A DNA stretch of 64,000 bases from Diacronema lutheri (taxonomy: Eukaryota; Haptophyta; Pavlovophyceae; Pavlovales; Pavlovaceae), in NCBI GenBank assembly GCA_019448385.1, contig JAGTXO010000004.1, positions 1,612,001 through 1,676,000 of the forward strand. Reading direction: 5' to 3'. Positions 51,217-60,997 of the stretch are shown piece by piece. Position 1 is the stretch's first letter. Every line of letters begins with the position of its first letter. The notes under the pieces were generated by a model. It worked only from the letters and a program-made list of their open reading frames with translations. It was not told the DNA's origin and ran no database searches. Position numbers and translations under genes: made by a program.

Positions 51217-51486
51217 ACCGCCCGCTCCGCCGTGCGCAGCTGCCGGCTGGCACGTGAAGGAGGTCTTTTTGCACTTCAACGTCAAGGCGATGCAGTACGA
51301 GGCGGAGGCCACGCCGCTCGCGCTGCCCGCCTCAGGGCTGGTGCGCGCCTACGCGAGCGCGGCCTACACAGCAGGCGACGCCTTCTTGCTCGCAGGTGGG
51401 CGCAGCGGCAGCGGCACGCGCCGCTCCTGGCCCCCAGTGGCCCCTCCCCAGGCATTGGCTGCTAGCGAGCACAACGCACCACAGCC

Positions 51487-51534
<48 letters not shown>

Positions 51535-51959
51535 CTGCGCCTGGGCTGCGCAGGCACGCAAGTGGGCGAGCTGTGCGTCTTTGCCCTCGCGCAGGAGCCG
51601 CCGCAGCCACCCGCCGACGCGCCACCCGCGGCTGCTGCGCCGCGCAAGTCCGGCGTCTTCCGCGCGTGCGTGCCCGTGTCGGCGGGCGCAGGCGGCGTGC
51701 GTGCGCTCGCGCTCGACGGCGACTGCGTCTGGCTGGGCGCGGGCGACGGCAAGGTGAAGCGCTTTCGTGGGTCGGACCAGTCGTGGTTGATGGAGGAGGA
51801 GGGCATCGTCGAGGGGAGGGTCGTCGCGCTCTCGCTCTGCGCAGACCGCCGCTCGCTGCTTGCGGGCACCTCTGCCGGCCACCTGTGTGCGCTTTACGCA
51901 TCGCCGCAGCGGCCGTGTCGTGCAGTGCTTCGCCGCTATGCCACCCACCCATCCCCTTA

Positions 51960-52044
<85 letters not shown>

Positions 52045-53494
52045 GCAGCTACTCCGTCGACGCGGGCAGCCTCGCGGCGCGCGTCCTCTACACGTCGCAC
52101 ACCGCCGCCGTGCGGTGCGTCGCCTTCTCGGCCGCATCGTCCGAGCGGGTCGCGAGCGCCTCGGCGGACGGGAGCGTGCGGCTGTGGGACTTGAGCTCCT
52201 ACGCGGTCACATTTAGCGCACAGCGCACTGGCCAGCTGCCCACGTGCCTCGTGCTCGGCGGCGAGCTGGGCGGGTCGGGCGCGCTCGTGTTGTCGGGGTG
52301 GGAGGACGGCGCGATCTTTTGCCATGATCCGGACGAGCAGCAGACGCCGCAGCACACGCCCGCAGCGCCGCGCGCGCCAAACGGCGCGCTGCCCGCGCGC
52401 GGCCTTGCGTGGTCCATCGCACGCGCGCACGGCGGCGGCGTGAGCGCGCTCGCGCTGAGCGAGACGGCGCTCGTGAGCGCGGGGCGCGACGCGAAGCTGC
52501 GCGTGTGGGGCCTGGCGAGCAGGCAGTGCGAGGCCGAATTTAGCGAGCACACCAAGCCGATCACGGCGATGCTCCTCGACGTCTCACAGCCCAACATCGT
52601 GCACACGTGCGGGCAAGACCAGCTCGTGAGCACGCGCCTGGCGCACGCCTCCCGGCGGCACGCGTGCGCGCGCCTCACGCGCCGCGCGGCGTCCGTCCGG
52701 CTCCGGCTCCGCGCGCGCGCGGTGTCGTCGTTGCGCGCAGGTGGTTTCCTTCGACCTGCGCAAGAAGCGGCGCCTCACCTACCACGCGCTGCGCGAGGGG
52801 CAGCTCACGGCGATGGTGCAGCGGCCCCAGGGCGAGCTCGAGCTTCTCACGGCTACCCACGATGGCCTCGTCTTCGTGTGGGACGTGGACGAGGCGGGTG
52901 CGCGATGCGGGAGGGGGGAGAGCGGACGAGCGCGGCAGGGCGGGGCGGGCGCCGACATGCCCGCCGCAGCGCGATGCGGCCTTCCGCCAGAGCCGCCCCT
53001 CCGTGCATCGCGCGCACGCTGCACCCACGCGCTCCCGCCCCCGCGCGCGCCCGCCCGTGCCGTCCTGCGCCTTTGGCGCCAGCACCTGTCGGGATGCTGC
53101 GAGAGCCGCACGGGCAGAAGCTCAACGCGCTCGCGCTCTCGCCGTCGGGCAAATACCTCGCGGTGTGCACCGAGCAAGGAGCGCAGCTGCAGGTCTGGGA
53201 CGTCGCGTCGGGAGAGCCGGGCACAAATCTCGCGCCGATCGCGATCGGCGGCGCGCACTCGGAGGCGGTAGCGAGCGTGCGCGCCGCGCCCCGCCGCGCG
53301 CCGCCGCCTGCGCTCCTGCTGCGACCGCCGCGTGAACCCACCTCTCAAAGTCGCCGCGCGCCGCGCGGCGATCTGCTGTTTGCTCGTCGCCGCGCGCCTC
53401 GCGGCAGGCGGCGTGGTCACCCGACGAGCGTCAGATCGTGTCGGTCGGGCGCGATGGGCTCGTGGCCGTTTGGAACTGGTTCGGTGCGAGCTAA
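50185..53494 (+). CDS. WD40-repeat protein, CFAP52/WDR16-like
   Basis: Nine exons: 50185-50394, 50583-50737, 50897-51081, 51240-51395, 51554-51884, 52049-52625, 52741-52897, 53083-53276, 53408-53494, giving 683 residues. The N-terminus LELEHLIGYAGLATQ then LLRGHTEDVTCLAQSLDGEY resembles ciliary WD proteins (CFAP52; also the WDR90 repeat region). Blades include RLLVWDLQNGQLV, HTAAVRCVAF...SADGSVRLWDL, LSGWEDGAIFCHDP, LVSAGRDAKLRVWGL, FSEHTKPITAML, THDGLVFVWDVDEA and HSEAVASAAWSPDERQIVSV closing GRDGLVAVWNW. CFAP52 lies inside doublet microtubules of motile cilia. With delta-tubulin elsewhere in the window, a ciliary role is plausible but not proven. Introns 3, 4 and 5 carry poly-C of 48, 45 and 82 bases immediately upstream of their 3' splice sites. 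Confidence 0.72.
51169..51216 (+). repeat. Poly-C, 48 bases, WD40 intron 3
   Basis: 48 C in a row inside intron 51082-51239, which also has a 14-G run at about 51103-51116. The poly-C ends 23 bases before the acceptor. Confidence 0.9.
51489..51533 (+). repeat. Poly-C, 45 bases, WD40 intron 4
   Basis: 45 C in a row in intron 51396-51553, ending 20 bases before the acceptor ggctgcgcag. Confidence 0.9.
51961..52042 (+). repeat. Poly-C, 82 bases, WD40 intron 5
   Basis: 82 consecutive C, the longest homopolymer in the window, running to within six bases of the acceptor (tcgcag) of intron 51885-52048. Confidence 0.92.
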
Positions 53495-53497
53495 AGC

Positions 53498-53525
53498 CCC
53501 ATCCTCCACTATAGTGGAGGATGGG
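53498..53525. terminator. 28-base perfect palindrome after WD40 stop
   Basis: Starts four bases after the TAA at 53492-53494. The left half CCCATCCTCCACTA is followed directly by its exact reverse complement. Just downstream, atgggctcgtggccgtttg (53521 on) repeats the gene's own last-exon sequence near 53454. It could form a stem in the 3' UTR; an mRNA 3'-end role is a guess. Confidence 0.6.
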
Positions 53526-53674
53526 CTCGTGGCCGTTTGAATGCGGCGGCTGGAATAGTCGCAGAGATTTGTAGCAATCGTTGTCCCGGACCGCAAAGCA
53601 AGTTCGCAGCCCAAGCGTCGCATTTTTCGGAAGATTCGGTAGCGAACCGACACCGGACAAGGGTGCGCTCTAGA

Positions 53675-56653
53675 ATGGCCTCGCTCCACGAGCGGTTCGG
53701 AGCGACGCCTGTGCTGCTCGCACAGAGCGAGTACCGCTCACACTCATCGACAGAGAACGCTGACGCTCTCTTAAAACTCGGTTGCGCACCGACCGCGCTG
53801 CCGATCGCGCCGCTCGGCGGCTCGCACTCGCCCGCGATGAACGTCTTTGGCACGCCGCGCGAGCGGCTGCCGGCGATGGGCAGCGAGCTGCAGCTGCACG
53901 TGATCGAGCACACGGTGCATCGCATCGATAGCGTCAAGGTCAAGGAGGTGCGGCGCGCGCGCGCGCACGCGCAAAGGGGCGATGTCGCACCCGCGATCGG
54001 CGCTCACGTGCGCCCGGCACTCGCGTCCCCAGCACTCACGAGCCCGGTGCGCACGCGCACGGCGCGTGCACGCCCGTGCTGCCGGCGCGCGCAGATGACC
54101 AAAGTGCCGGCCGTATCGCGTCGCTCCGATGCCAGTGCGGTGCTCGCGCCACAGCTCGATCCGAGCGGTCCGGGCGGCGGCGCCGGCTGCGAGCTTGTCG
54201 TGTCAAACTCGAGGTTCTTTGCGCTGCGCGTCGGCCTCGTCGGCGCGGACGGGCAGCGCGTCTCGTGCATGCCGACGAGCGAGCCGCTGTTCGTGCACGC
54301 CGATTTGATCTACGAGAACGGCCAGCCCGTCGTGCGCGGCTCGCACACGGGCGGCAGCGCGCCATCGCACTCCGTTGGCCCTTCAAGCACAGGTGCCCCT
54401 CCCTCCGACGGGCAGCCACTCGAGGGCACGACCGCGCTGCAGCTCGTGAACGGCGAGGTCAGGGCGCGCGTGCGCGCGTGCGCGCGCCGTCCGGCCTCGC
54501 CGCTCGTTGCGACGCGAGTTGCCCCCGAGCTCACACCCGCCTCCCCTCTCGCCTCGCCTCTGTACCCGCGCGTTGGTGTGCAGGCGACGTTCCGCCTGCG
54601 CATCAACCTGCTCTCGAGCCGCACGGCGCTCAACCGCTTCCGCGTGCGCGTCGGTGTGCACGTGCTCGGCGCGCCGCTCATGCAGCATGGCGGGCGCGTG
54701 TCCGTCGTGACGCACCCGATGCGCTCGATCACAAAGCTCGCGCTGCGCTCCGCCGCCGCCAAGGGCGCGCCGCACACGGCGGCGGCGGCGGTCGCGCAGC
54801 CGCGCGCGCCGCGCCTCGGTGCGCGCAGCGTGGCGCACCCGGGCGTGAGCGTGTGCATAAGCGAATCGCGCTCCGCCGCCGACACGGCGTCGACAGCCGC
54901 CTGCTTCGCCACGCAGTGGCACGAGCCGCAGCCGCCACCGCAGCTGCTGCAGCCGCCCGCGCTACGCCCCCTCTTCTCCGCCGGCGACAGCCTCACACCC
55001 GCCGCCGACAGCCTCGCGCTGCACACGGGCAGCGCCGACGCGCTCGTCGCGCGCGCGCTCGGCGAATCGGCCGCGCCACGCGCGGCTGCGCTCAAGCGGC
55101 GGCACGACGCGCTGCACGATGGCGACGCGCTGCACGATGGCGACGCGCTGCACGATGGCGACGCGCTGCACGATGGCGAGATCGATGCGAGCGGCGCGGA
55201 GACGGCGCGCGCGCGCGTGGACGGCGGCGCACGCGAGGCGCCGCCCGGGCTCGCGCGCGCATGGAGCAGAGGGCGGCTCGATGCGCTCCAACCGCACGTC
55301 GAGCGCAGCCACTGGCAGCGCGCGCGTGCGCGCAGCCCGCCACCGCCCGTGCCGCGGCTGGTGCAGCAGAGGGCGCCCGCCGGCAGCACGGGCGGTGGCG
55401 GGCGGGGCGAGGCGGCAGCTCTGTTCGGCGTGCCGCGCGACGCTCGCGACGAGCACGTGTCGCTCAGCGATGGCGACGAAGATGCCTTCTTCGCCGCGTG
55501 CGGCGGCTTTGCGTTGCACGCGGGGCCGACCACCTCCGCCGGGCCGACCACCTCCGAGGAGGGCGCGGCGTCCAAGCGGCCGCGCGGCGCGGCGAAAGCG
55601 GGCGCGAGGCCGCGCGGGAAGTGCGCGCGCGGCACGGCGCGCGGCGCGGACGCGGGTGAGGGTGTGTGCACCGACGGTTCTGATTGGCTGCTCGGCTGCA
55701 TTGGCATTGACGGAACAGACCTGCAGCTCGACTTTGACATGCTCAGCGAGGAGCTCGCACGGTGCGACGGCGTCAGCGCGCTTCTCGGTGCTGTCTCGCC
55801 GCGCGCGCGCAGCTTTGAGTTTGCGCAGCTGCTGCTCGGCGATGAGACTGCGCACCGCACGCCGGCGCTGTACGCGGCGTCCGACGGCGACGGCGGCGGC
55901 GGCGGCGCGTGCGGCGGCGCGTGCGGCGGCGCGTGCTCGCTCGCGCAGCTCGGAGGCTCAAATGCGGCGGCCGTGGCGGGGGTGGGGGCGGGGGCCGACG
56001 CAGAGGCGGTGGCGGTGGCGTTCGCGGGGGCAGATGAGGAGGGCGCGGACGACGGCGCGGCCTTCGCGTCGACGGTGTTTGACGATTGCAGCGCATCGCC
56101 GCGACCGCCATTGCCATTCCACACGCCACCACTCGGCTCGGTCCCCGTCGCCGACCCGTTCCTCCACAGCACCCGCGTCTCGGCCACCGAGAGCGCGCGC
56201 GGCCCGTGGGACGGCGACGGCGAGGGCGACGTGCTCGCTGACTTTGCGCGCCACGCGCCGCACTTCTTCTCCGACGGGCCTTGCGCGCTGCTCCGCTCGG
56301 GCGGTGGCGCCGCCTTGCCCGAGCGCCGCGCGGCGTCTCCGCCGCCATGCGCCGGCGCGCCGCGGCTGGGCGATGCCGTGTGCGGCCTTTCGCTGCCCGC
56401 TGCGCCGCTCTCTCGCGACGTGCCGACGGCCGTGGCCGCGGACGTCGGGCCGATGCCGCGTTGGGCCCCCGCGGCGGACGGCGTCGCGCGCATATCCGGC
56501 GCGGCGTCGGTTGTACAGCGCCACGCGGCCGCGCCAGGGTGCGCACCGCCGTCCATGCGCGTCGTCTCGGCGATCGAGAGCGAGTTCGAGAGCCTCAAGC
56601 GCTCCTTTGGCGATCTCGCCTCGCTGCTCGCCGCGCAGCGCGCGGCCGCGTGA
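53675..56653 (+). CDS. Uncharacterised 901-residue protein with a conserved-looking N-terminal beta domain
   Basis: Three exons, 53675-53947, 54095-54457 and 54584-56653, all phase 0. I do not recognise the family. After MASLHERFGATPVLLAQSEY and a segment ELQLHVIEHTVHRIDSVKVK, the second and third exons give CELVVSNSRFFALRVGLVGA, LFVHADLIYENGQPV, LQLVNGE/ATFRLRINLLSS and ALNRFRVRVGVHVLGAP. Alternating hydrophobic strands and the phrase 'vNGEatFrLrInlLSS' suggest an Ig-like or transcription-factor-type beta fold such as CBP60 or IPT domains; this is only an impression. The remaining ~600 residues are low complexity with a basic patch KRPRGAAKAGARPRGKCARG (possible nuclear signal), an acidic region and a C-terminal helix VVSAIESEFESLKRSFGDLA. 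A nuclear regulator is possible but unproven. Confidence 0.6.
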   Translation: MASLHERFGATPVLLAQSEYRSHSSTENADALLKLGCAPTALPIAPLGGSHSPAMNVFGTPRERLPAMGSELQLHVIEHTVHRIDSVKVKEVRRARAHAQRGDVAPAIGAHVRPALASPALTSPVRTRTARARPCCRRAQMTKVPAVSRRSDASAVLAPQLDPSGPGGGAGCELVVSNSRFFALRVGLVGADGQRVSCMPTSEPLFVHADLIYENGQPVVRGSHTGGSAPSHSVGPSSTGAPPSDGQPLEGTTALQLVNGEVRARVRACARRPASPLVATRVAPELTPASPLASPLYPRVGVQATFRLRINLLSSRTALNRFRVRVGVHVLGAPLMQHGGRVSVVTHPMRSITKLALRSAAAKGAPHTAAAAVAQPRAPRLGARSVAHPGVSVCISESRSAADTASTAACFATQWHEPQPPPQLLQPPALRPLFSAGDSLTPAADSLALHTGSADALVARALGESAAPRAAALKRRHDALHDGDALHDGDALHDGDALHDGEIDASGAETARARVDGGAREAPPGLARAWSRGRLDALQPHVERSHWQRARARSPPPPVPRLVQQRAPAGSTGGGGRGEAAALFGVPRDARDEHVSLSDGDEDAFFAACGGFALHAGPTTSAGPTTSEEGAASKRPRGAAKAGARPRGKCARGTARGADAGEGVCTDGSDWLLGCIGIDGTDLQLDFDMLSEELARCDGVSALLGAVSPRARSFEFAQLLLGDETAHRTPALYAASDGDGGGGGACGGACGGACSLAQLGGSNAAAVAGVGAGADAEAVAVAFAGADEEGADDGAAFASTVFDDCSASPRPPLPFHTPPLGSVPVADPFLHSTRVSATESARGPWDGDGEGDVLADFARHAPHFFSDGPCALLRSGGGAALPERRAASPPPCAGAPRLGDAVCGLSLPAAPLSRDVPTAVAADVGPMPRWAPAADGVARISGAASVVQRHAAAPGCAPPSMRVVSAIESEFESLKRSFGDLASLLAAQRAAA
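55106..55181 (+). repeat. 18-base in-frame repeat, four copies
   Basis: GACGCGCTGCACGATGGC repeated four times encodes (DALHDG)4 in the 901-residue protein. Copies are nearly identical, so recent slippage is likely. Confidence 0.9.
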
Positions 56654-56789
56654 CGCGCCGCGCCCGCCGTCTGGCGCTGCGCCTGCCGTCCGGTGGCTCG
56701 TTCTCCGGACGCGGCCACTTTTGTTTTTGTATGTCATCGTGTTGTTTCCTCCCTCCCAGTCAGTGCAGCACCGGGCTCGCCCAATTTGC

Positions 56790-57941
56790 TCACGCGGGCG
56801 AGCCCGACGGCGGCGTTGGCTGTGTGTCGAGCCAGGCCGAGATTGCAGCGTCCGCAAACTCGAGCACTGAGCCGCGGTCCCACGGGCAGCCGTTCGCGCG
56901 CGCCCACTGCAGCACGGCGAGGTGGCCGCCCAACGCCGCGCTCGAGCACGTGGCCTCATCCCACGGGCAGCCGTTGGCCCGCGCCCACTGCAGCACGGCG
57001 AGGTGGCCGCCCAACGCCGCGCTCGAGCACGTGCGCCAGCCCCACGGGCAGCCGTTGGCCGTCGCCCACTGCAGCATGGGCAAATGCCCATACTCGGCGG
57101 CGCCTGCGCACGTGGCCTCGTTCCACGGGCAGCCGTTGGCCCTCGCCCACTGGAGGAGAGGAAAGTGGCCATTGAAAGCGGCGCGATAGCACGTGGCCTC
57201 GTTCCACGGGCAGCCGTTGGCCCTCGCCCACTGCAGCACGGCGAGATGACCACCGTCAGCCGCGCTCGAGCACGTGCGCTCGTCGCACGGGCAGCCATTG
57301 GCCATTGCCCACTGCAGCACGGCGAGGTGGCCGCCTTGAGCTGCGCTCGAGCACGTCCACGCGTCCCACGGGCAGCCGCGAGCGCGCAGCCAGACGAGCT
57401 GCAGCAGCTGGCCGCGCGCCGCGCTGCCCATGCACAACTCGGGCGAGAGATCCAGGCCAGTGGTGACGGACCAGACCAGTCGGGCATGCGAACCGAATGC
57501 CGACGCCGCGCGCGTCCTCGTCTCGCGCCGCCCTTCGGAGAGACGCCGCTGCGCAACCGCGGAGCGCAGCTTGCAGCACGAGAGCGCCGCCGCGAGCTCG
57601 TCGTCCTCGGGTAGGTTGGACACAATAGACACGAGGACGTCAGCGGAGAGGTCGGCGATTGTCGGCGGGCGCGCGGGCGCGCGCGCGACGCGCTGCACAC
57701 CCGCTGCGTTCGTGGGCTCCGCAGACTGCGTACGCGCCCCGCGAGTGCCCGATGCGTGCTCCATCCGCGCAACGCGCTGCTCGATACGGCGCAGCTGCGC
57801 GCCGATCTGCTCGCGCATCGCCGCCATCTCGGCGCGCAGCTCGAGCAGCTCGCATAACAGCTCAGGCGCCGACGCCAAGCTTTGGCTGCTGAGGGCCATT
57901 TTGCGTTGGCTCTTGGCAGTTTCCTTTTGCGTGCTACTCAT
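56790..57941 (-). CDS. F-box-like plus ankyrin-type (GCPWDE) repeat protein
   Basis: One exon of 383 residues from MSSTQKETAKSQRKMALSSQ. A coiled coil (LLELRAEMAAMREQIGAQLR) precedes an F-box-like stretch TIADLSADVLVSIVSNLPED. From about residue 160 there are eight ~28-residue repeats of the type GHLAVLQWARANGCPWDEAT with CSSAA or C-x-x-AA between. This is the diverged ankyrin variety abundant in some algae, oomycetes and giant DNA viruses. F-box plus repeats suggests a substrate receptor of an SCF ubiquitin ligase, but the F-box is weak. Several repeats are nearly identical at the DNA level, implying recent duplication or gene conversion. The frame remains open upstream to 58316 without protein character. 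Confidence 0.78.
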   Translation of the reverse strand: MSSTQKETAKSQRKMALSSQSLASAPELLCELLELRAEMAAMREQIGAQLRRIEQRVARMEHASGTRGARTQSAEPTNAAGVQRVARAPARPPTIADLSADVLVSIVSNLPEDDELAAALSCCKLRSAVAQRRLSEGRRETRTRAASAFGSHARLVWSVTTGLDLSPELCMGSAARGQLLQLVWLRARGCPWDAWTCSSAAQGGHLAVLQWAMANGCPCDERTCSSAADGGHLAVLQWARANGCPWNEATCYRAAFNGHFPLLQWARANGCPWNEATCAGAAEYGHLPMLQWATANGCPWGWRTCSSAALGGHLAVLQWARANGCPWDEATCSSAALGGHLAVLQWARANGCPWDRGSVLEFADAAISAWLDTQPTPPSGSPA

Positions 57942-58344
57942 GATTGGGAACGTTTGCCGCGCGGTACACACCACGCGGCCAGTACCGGGGAGCCGGGACG
58001 GCTTCGAACTCTCCTCGACCAGCGACGCGCACGGCGCGCGCCGCGGGCGCGGCGGGTGCGGTAGGCGCGGCCGTGGCGCTCGCACGGCCGGTGGCGCAGA
58101 AGCCGCCGTTGCCGCCACCGCCGGCACAGCCGCGCCCAGCGCCGGCGCTGGTGCTGGCGGCGCGGGGGGTGAGGGGGGGGGGGGAGGGGGTAGGGCGGCC
58201 GGCTGCAGCCACACGGCGGGGCGGCTCGGCCTGCTCGTGGGTGCGCGCCGCGTCGCGGGGCCCGATGCGGGCCCGACCGCGCCGCAGCGGGGCGCGTGAC
58301 GCAGCCGCGCGGGCACGGAAGGCCCCTATCAATGTACCGTCGCT
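57942..58344. other. Spacer between two tandem minus-strand ankyrin genes
   Basis: About 400 GC-rich bases including a G-run near 58167-58190. Frames are Pro/Ala/Arg-rich only. It should hold the promoter of the F-box/ankyrin gene and the 3' end of the second ankyrin gene. Confidence 0.45.
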
Positions 58345-59055
58345 TCACGGGGCGGGGTCTCTGCCTTTGGCCGACGCGTGCTGCCTGAGGAGGCGCACAA
58401 CGTCGAATGCGTGCGCCTGCATCGCGATCTCGAGCGCCGTGCCGCCTCCGCGCTTTTCGCTTGGCGCGTCCGCGTCGGCGCCCGCGGCGAGGAGAGCCGC
58501 CGCGCCGACGGCGAGGTTGTTGGAGGCCATGCGGTGCAGCGGCCTGTACGAGTACGTGTCGACGGCTTCGATGTTGGCGCCGCGGCGAATGAGGAGCTCG
58601 GTCAGATGCTGCGCGCGCTGCGACATGCCGCACATGTGCAGCGGCGTCGCGCCGCCCGTCGAGATCTCGTGCACGAGCTCCGGTTGCTCGTCGAGCAGCT
58701 GCTCGACGGCCTCGCGGCCGGCGTGCAGCGCGCGCGTCATCGGCGAATAGCCGCCGCCGTCGTACACGGGGCCCGGACGCGGGTTGTGCCCCTGATACTG
58801 CGTGCCGATCAGCACGCGCCCTGACGCGTCTCGCTTCACGCTGCCGCCGTAGATGCCCGCGCCGACCGTGTCGGCGTACGGGTCAAAGCCCTCGCGGTCC
58901 GTCTCGCCAGGGCGGCCGTATTTGCGAGCCATATCGGGCGCATGCGGGTCGTGCTGGATGCGCACGCCGTCCGCGCGGTACGACGACGCCATGCGCGGCT
59001 GCGCGCGAGAGACGTGGAGCGGAACGGCGAGAAGGCAGGCGGCCACCGCACGCAT
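58345..59055 (-). CDS. Ankyrin-repeat protein with probable signal peptide
   Basis: One exon of 236 residues. The N-terminus MRAVAACLLAVPLHVSRAQP could be a short signal or transit peptide. A conserved-looking block follows: MARKYGRPGETDREGFDPYA, DTVGAGIYGGSVKRDASGRV, LIGTQYQGHNPRPGPVYDGG. Then about three ankyrin repeats: YSPMTRALHAGREAVEQLLD, GGATPLHMCGMSQRAQHLTE/LLIRRGANIEAVDTYSYRPL and GTALEIAMQAHAFDVVRLLR. I recall the FDPYADTVGAGIYGG block in proteins of photosynthetic protists, but no function is known to me. Classical ankyrin consensus here, unlike the GCPWDE type next door. Diverges from PPIL1 across 147 bases. Confidence 0.75.
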   Translation of the reverse strand: MRAVAACLLAVPLHVSRAQPRMASSYRADGVRIQHDPHAPDMARKYGRPGETDREGFDPYADTVGAGIYGGSVKRDASGRVLIGTQYQGHNPRPGPVYDGGGYSPMTRALHAGREAVEQLLDEQPELVHEISTGGATPLHMCGMSQRAQHLTELLIRRGANIEAVDTYSYRPLHRMASNNLAVGAAALLAAGADADAPSEKRGGGTALEIAMQAHAFDVVRLLRQHASAKGRDPAP

Positions 59056-59202
59056 GCGCTGGACGCCGCGAGAACTTGCGGCGATTGGCGGTCCGGCACA
59101 TGAGGCCCGACACCCTGATCCGACATGCGAGTCCGACACCAACCGTGGTGAGCCGCCATCGCGCGGTAGTGTGCGCTGTCGCGCGCGCGCAGCGTGGGAG
59201 CA

Positions 59203-59673
59203 ATGCAGGTGGACGTGAGCACGAACATGGGCGACTTCTCGGTCGAGCTCTACGATCAGCACACGCCAAAGACGGCGCGCAACTTTTACGAGCTCGCGCG
59301 GCGGGGATACTACGACAATGTGTCGTTCCATCGCGTCGTGCGAGACTTTTGCGTGCAGGGCGGCGACCCAACTGGCACGGGGCGCGGGGGTGAGAGTGTG
59401 TACGGTGGCTCGTTTGAGGATGAGGTGACGCGGGAGTTGAAGCACACGGGCGCGGGCATCTTGTCGATGGCGAACAGCGGGCCGAACACGAATGGCTCCC
59501 AATTCTTCATCACGCTCGCGCCGCAGCCGTCGCTCGACGGCAAGCACACCATCTTTGGGCGCGTCTGCCGGGGGATGGAGACGATCAAGCGCATGGGGGC
59601 CGCGCGCACCGATGCGAATGACCGCCCCATTGAGCAAATCCGGATCCTCAAGGCGACAGCGCATTCTCGCTGA
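59203..59673 (+). CDS. PPIL1: Cyclophilin peptidyl-prolyl isomerase, PPIL1 type
   Basis: One exon of 156 residues, MQVDVSTNMGDFSVELYDQH. The whole cyclophilin fold is present: FHRVVRDFCVQGGDPTGTGR (active-site Arg and Phe region), GSFEDEVTRELKHTGAGIL, SMANSGPNTNGSQFFITLAP and LDGKHTIFGRVCRGMETIKR. The single-domain size and the GGDPTGTGRGG and FEDE phrases place it with PPIL1, a core spliceosomal cyclophilin that binds SKIP in humans. This fits an intron-rich genome. No targeting peptide. Start chosen at the first ATG; an in-frame GTG nine bases upstream is unlikely. Confidence 0.92.
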   Translation: MQVDVSTNMGDFSVELYDQHTPKTARNFYELARRGYYDNVSFHRVVRDFCVQGGDPTGTGRGGESVYGGSFEDEVTRELKHTGAGILSMANSGPNTNGSQFFITLAPQPSLDGKHTIFGRVCRGMETIKRMGAARTDANDRPIEQIRILKATAHSR

Positions 59674-59927
59674 ATGGCGCTCCGACCGGCGACCCGTTCT
59701 TCATCACTGCTTGGCCTCGGGCTCTCGCCCGCGGCTTGCGCTGAAGTCTGCCTCGCGGTCGCGCACCTAGCTTGTAACGAATCTACGGTGGCCAGCTGGG
59801 CGTGCCCGTGCCGCACGCCAGCTGGGCTCCGCACACGTGCCGCACGTGCGCGGCATCCACGTGGCCGGCGCGACGTGCAGCCGAACAGCTCCGCCGCGCC
59901 CGCGCACGCGCGCCACGCGGCCGGAGC
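59674..59927. other. Convergent spacer PPIL1 / V-ATPase c
   Basis: 254 bases with an imperfect internal duplication: ggccagctgggcgtgcccgt and cgccagctgggctccgcaca, each followed by gtgccgcacg-type words (59789-59850). No gene seen. Confidence 0.45.
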
Positions 59928-60997
59928 TCACGCGCACGACCAGCCCGCATTGCGCGACGCGAGGATCAAGCCGACGATGAGGCCGTAGAGGCCGAGGGCC
60001 TCGGAGAAGATGAGGATGAGCACCATCCCTACGAACAGCTTCGACTGGTTTGCCGAAGCGCGCACGCCCGTGTCGCCCGCGATGCCGATCGCGATGCCGG
60101 CCGCGAGGCCCGAGAGACCGCACGTCAAGCCGCCCGCAAAGGACGCGTAGCCCTCAAAGTTGGAGTACATTGGCAGCCCGTTCTCGTTCGGCAGCACTGC
60201 GCAACGGGGCGGGCAGCGACATGCACGCCTTCGCGTCTCAGCGCGTGCGCGAAGCCGCGCGCGCCCAAGGCAAGCCGCCAGCGCCTGGCGCGGCATGGCG
60301 TCGCCGTCTCGCGGGCGCGGCACGCGCTGCACGCACCCTTGTTGCCAATGATGACGGCGATGATGAGCCCGTAGATACCAATCACACCGGCCATCACAAC
60401 GGGAATGACCGACTTCATCACGAGCTCGGGCTTCTGCACGCCCATGATCTGGATCCCCATGCCGCTCTTGGCTGTGCCGTACGCAGCGCCCATGTCTGTG
60501 CGCACGGCGGGGGGGGAGTGGACACAGTCGCGGTTGAGCGAGCACGCGGTCGAGCGAGCGTAACGCTTGGCGCGCGTGGCGCAGCAGCGGCCACGACGAG
60601 GCAGATGCAGTGCCGCATGCGCCGCCGCAGCGCGGCACGCAGCGCGCTTGCGCCGTGCGGCGTGGCGCGCACTCGCAAAGATGAGCGCGAAGGCCGCGCC
60701 GATGAAGCCCCAGAAGGGCGCCCTGCGCACGAACGGCAGTCCAGGCGGTCAGTCGACACATTGCACGCGTGAGCTGGCTCGCACCGAGCGCGCGCTGTCC
60801 CTGCCAGCCAAAGCGGAGGCACACGCGAGCCGCGCGCGCCTGCGGCGGCGCGCGCCCCGGCGGAGGGCAGAGTGCGCGCGCGCCCCCGGCCCGGCGCGAG
60901 TTGCTGGCTCACGAGTGGCTCGCGCCACGCGCCGTGTGCGCGCGCACATGGGCGAGCACTTGTCGTAGATCGGGTTGCTCAAGTCGACCTCCACCAT
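59928..60997 (-). CDS. V-type ATPase proteolipid subunit c
   Basis: Four exons on the minus strand (60997-60948, 60722-60673, 60495-60337, 60196-59928; phases 2, 1, 1) give 175 residues. The first exon encodes [16 protein letters not shown]. Then come [67 protein letters not shown], a short loop [39 protein letters not shown] and [20 protein letters not shown]. Four membrane helices; the proton-carrying Glu is in [12 protein letters not shown] of helix 4. It forms the rotor ring that acidifies vacuoles, Golgi and endosomes. Length is slightly above the usual 155-165. The two 50-base exons are short but phase-consistent and give the expected N-terminus. Confidence 0.92.
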
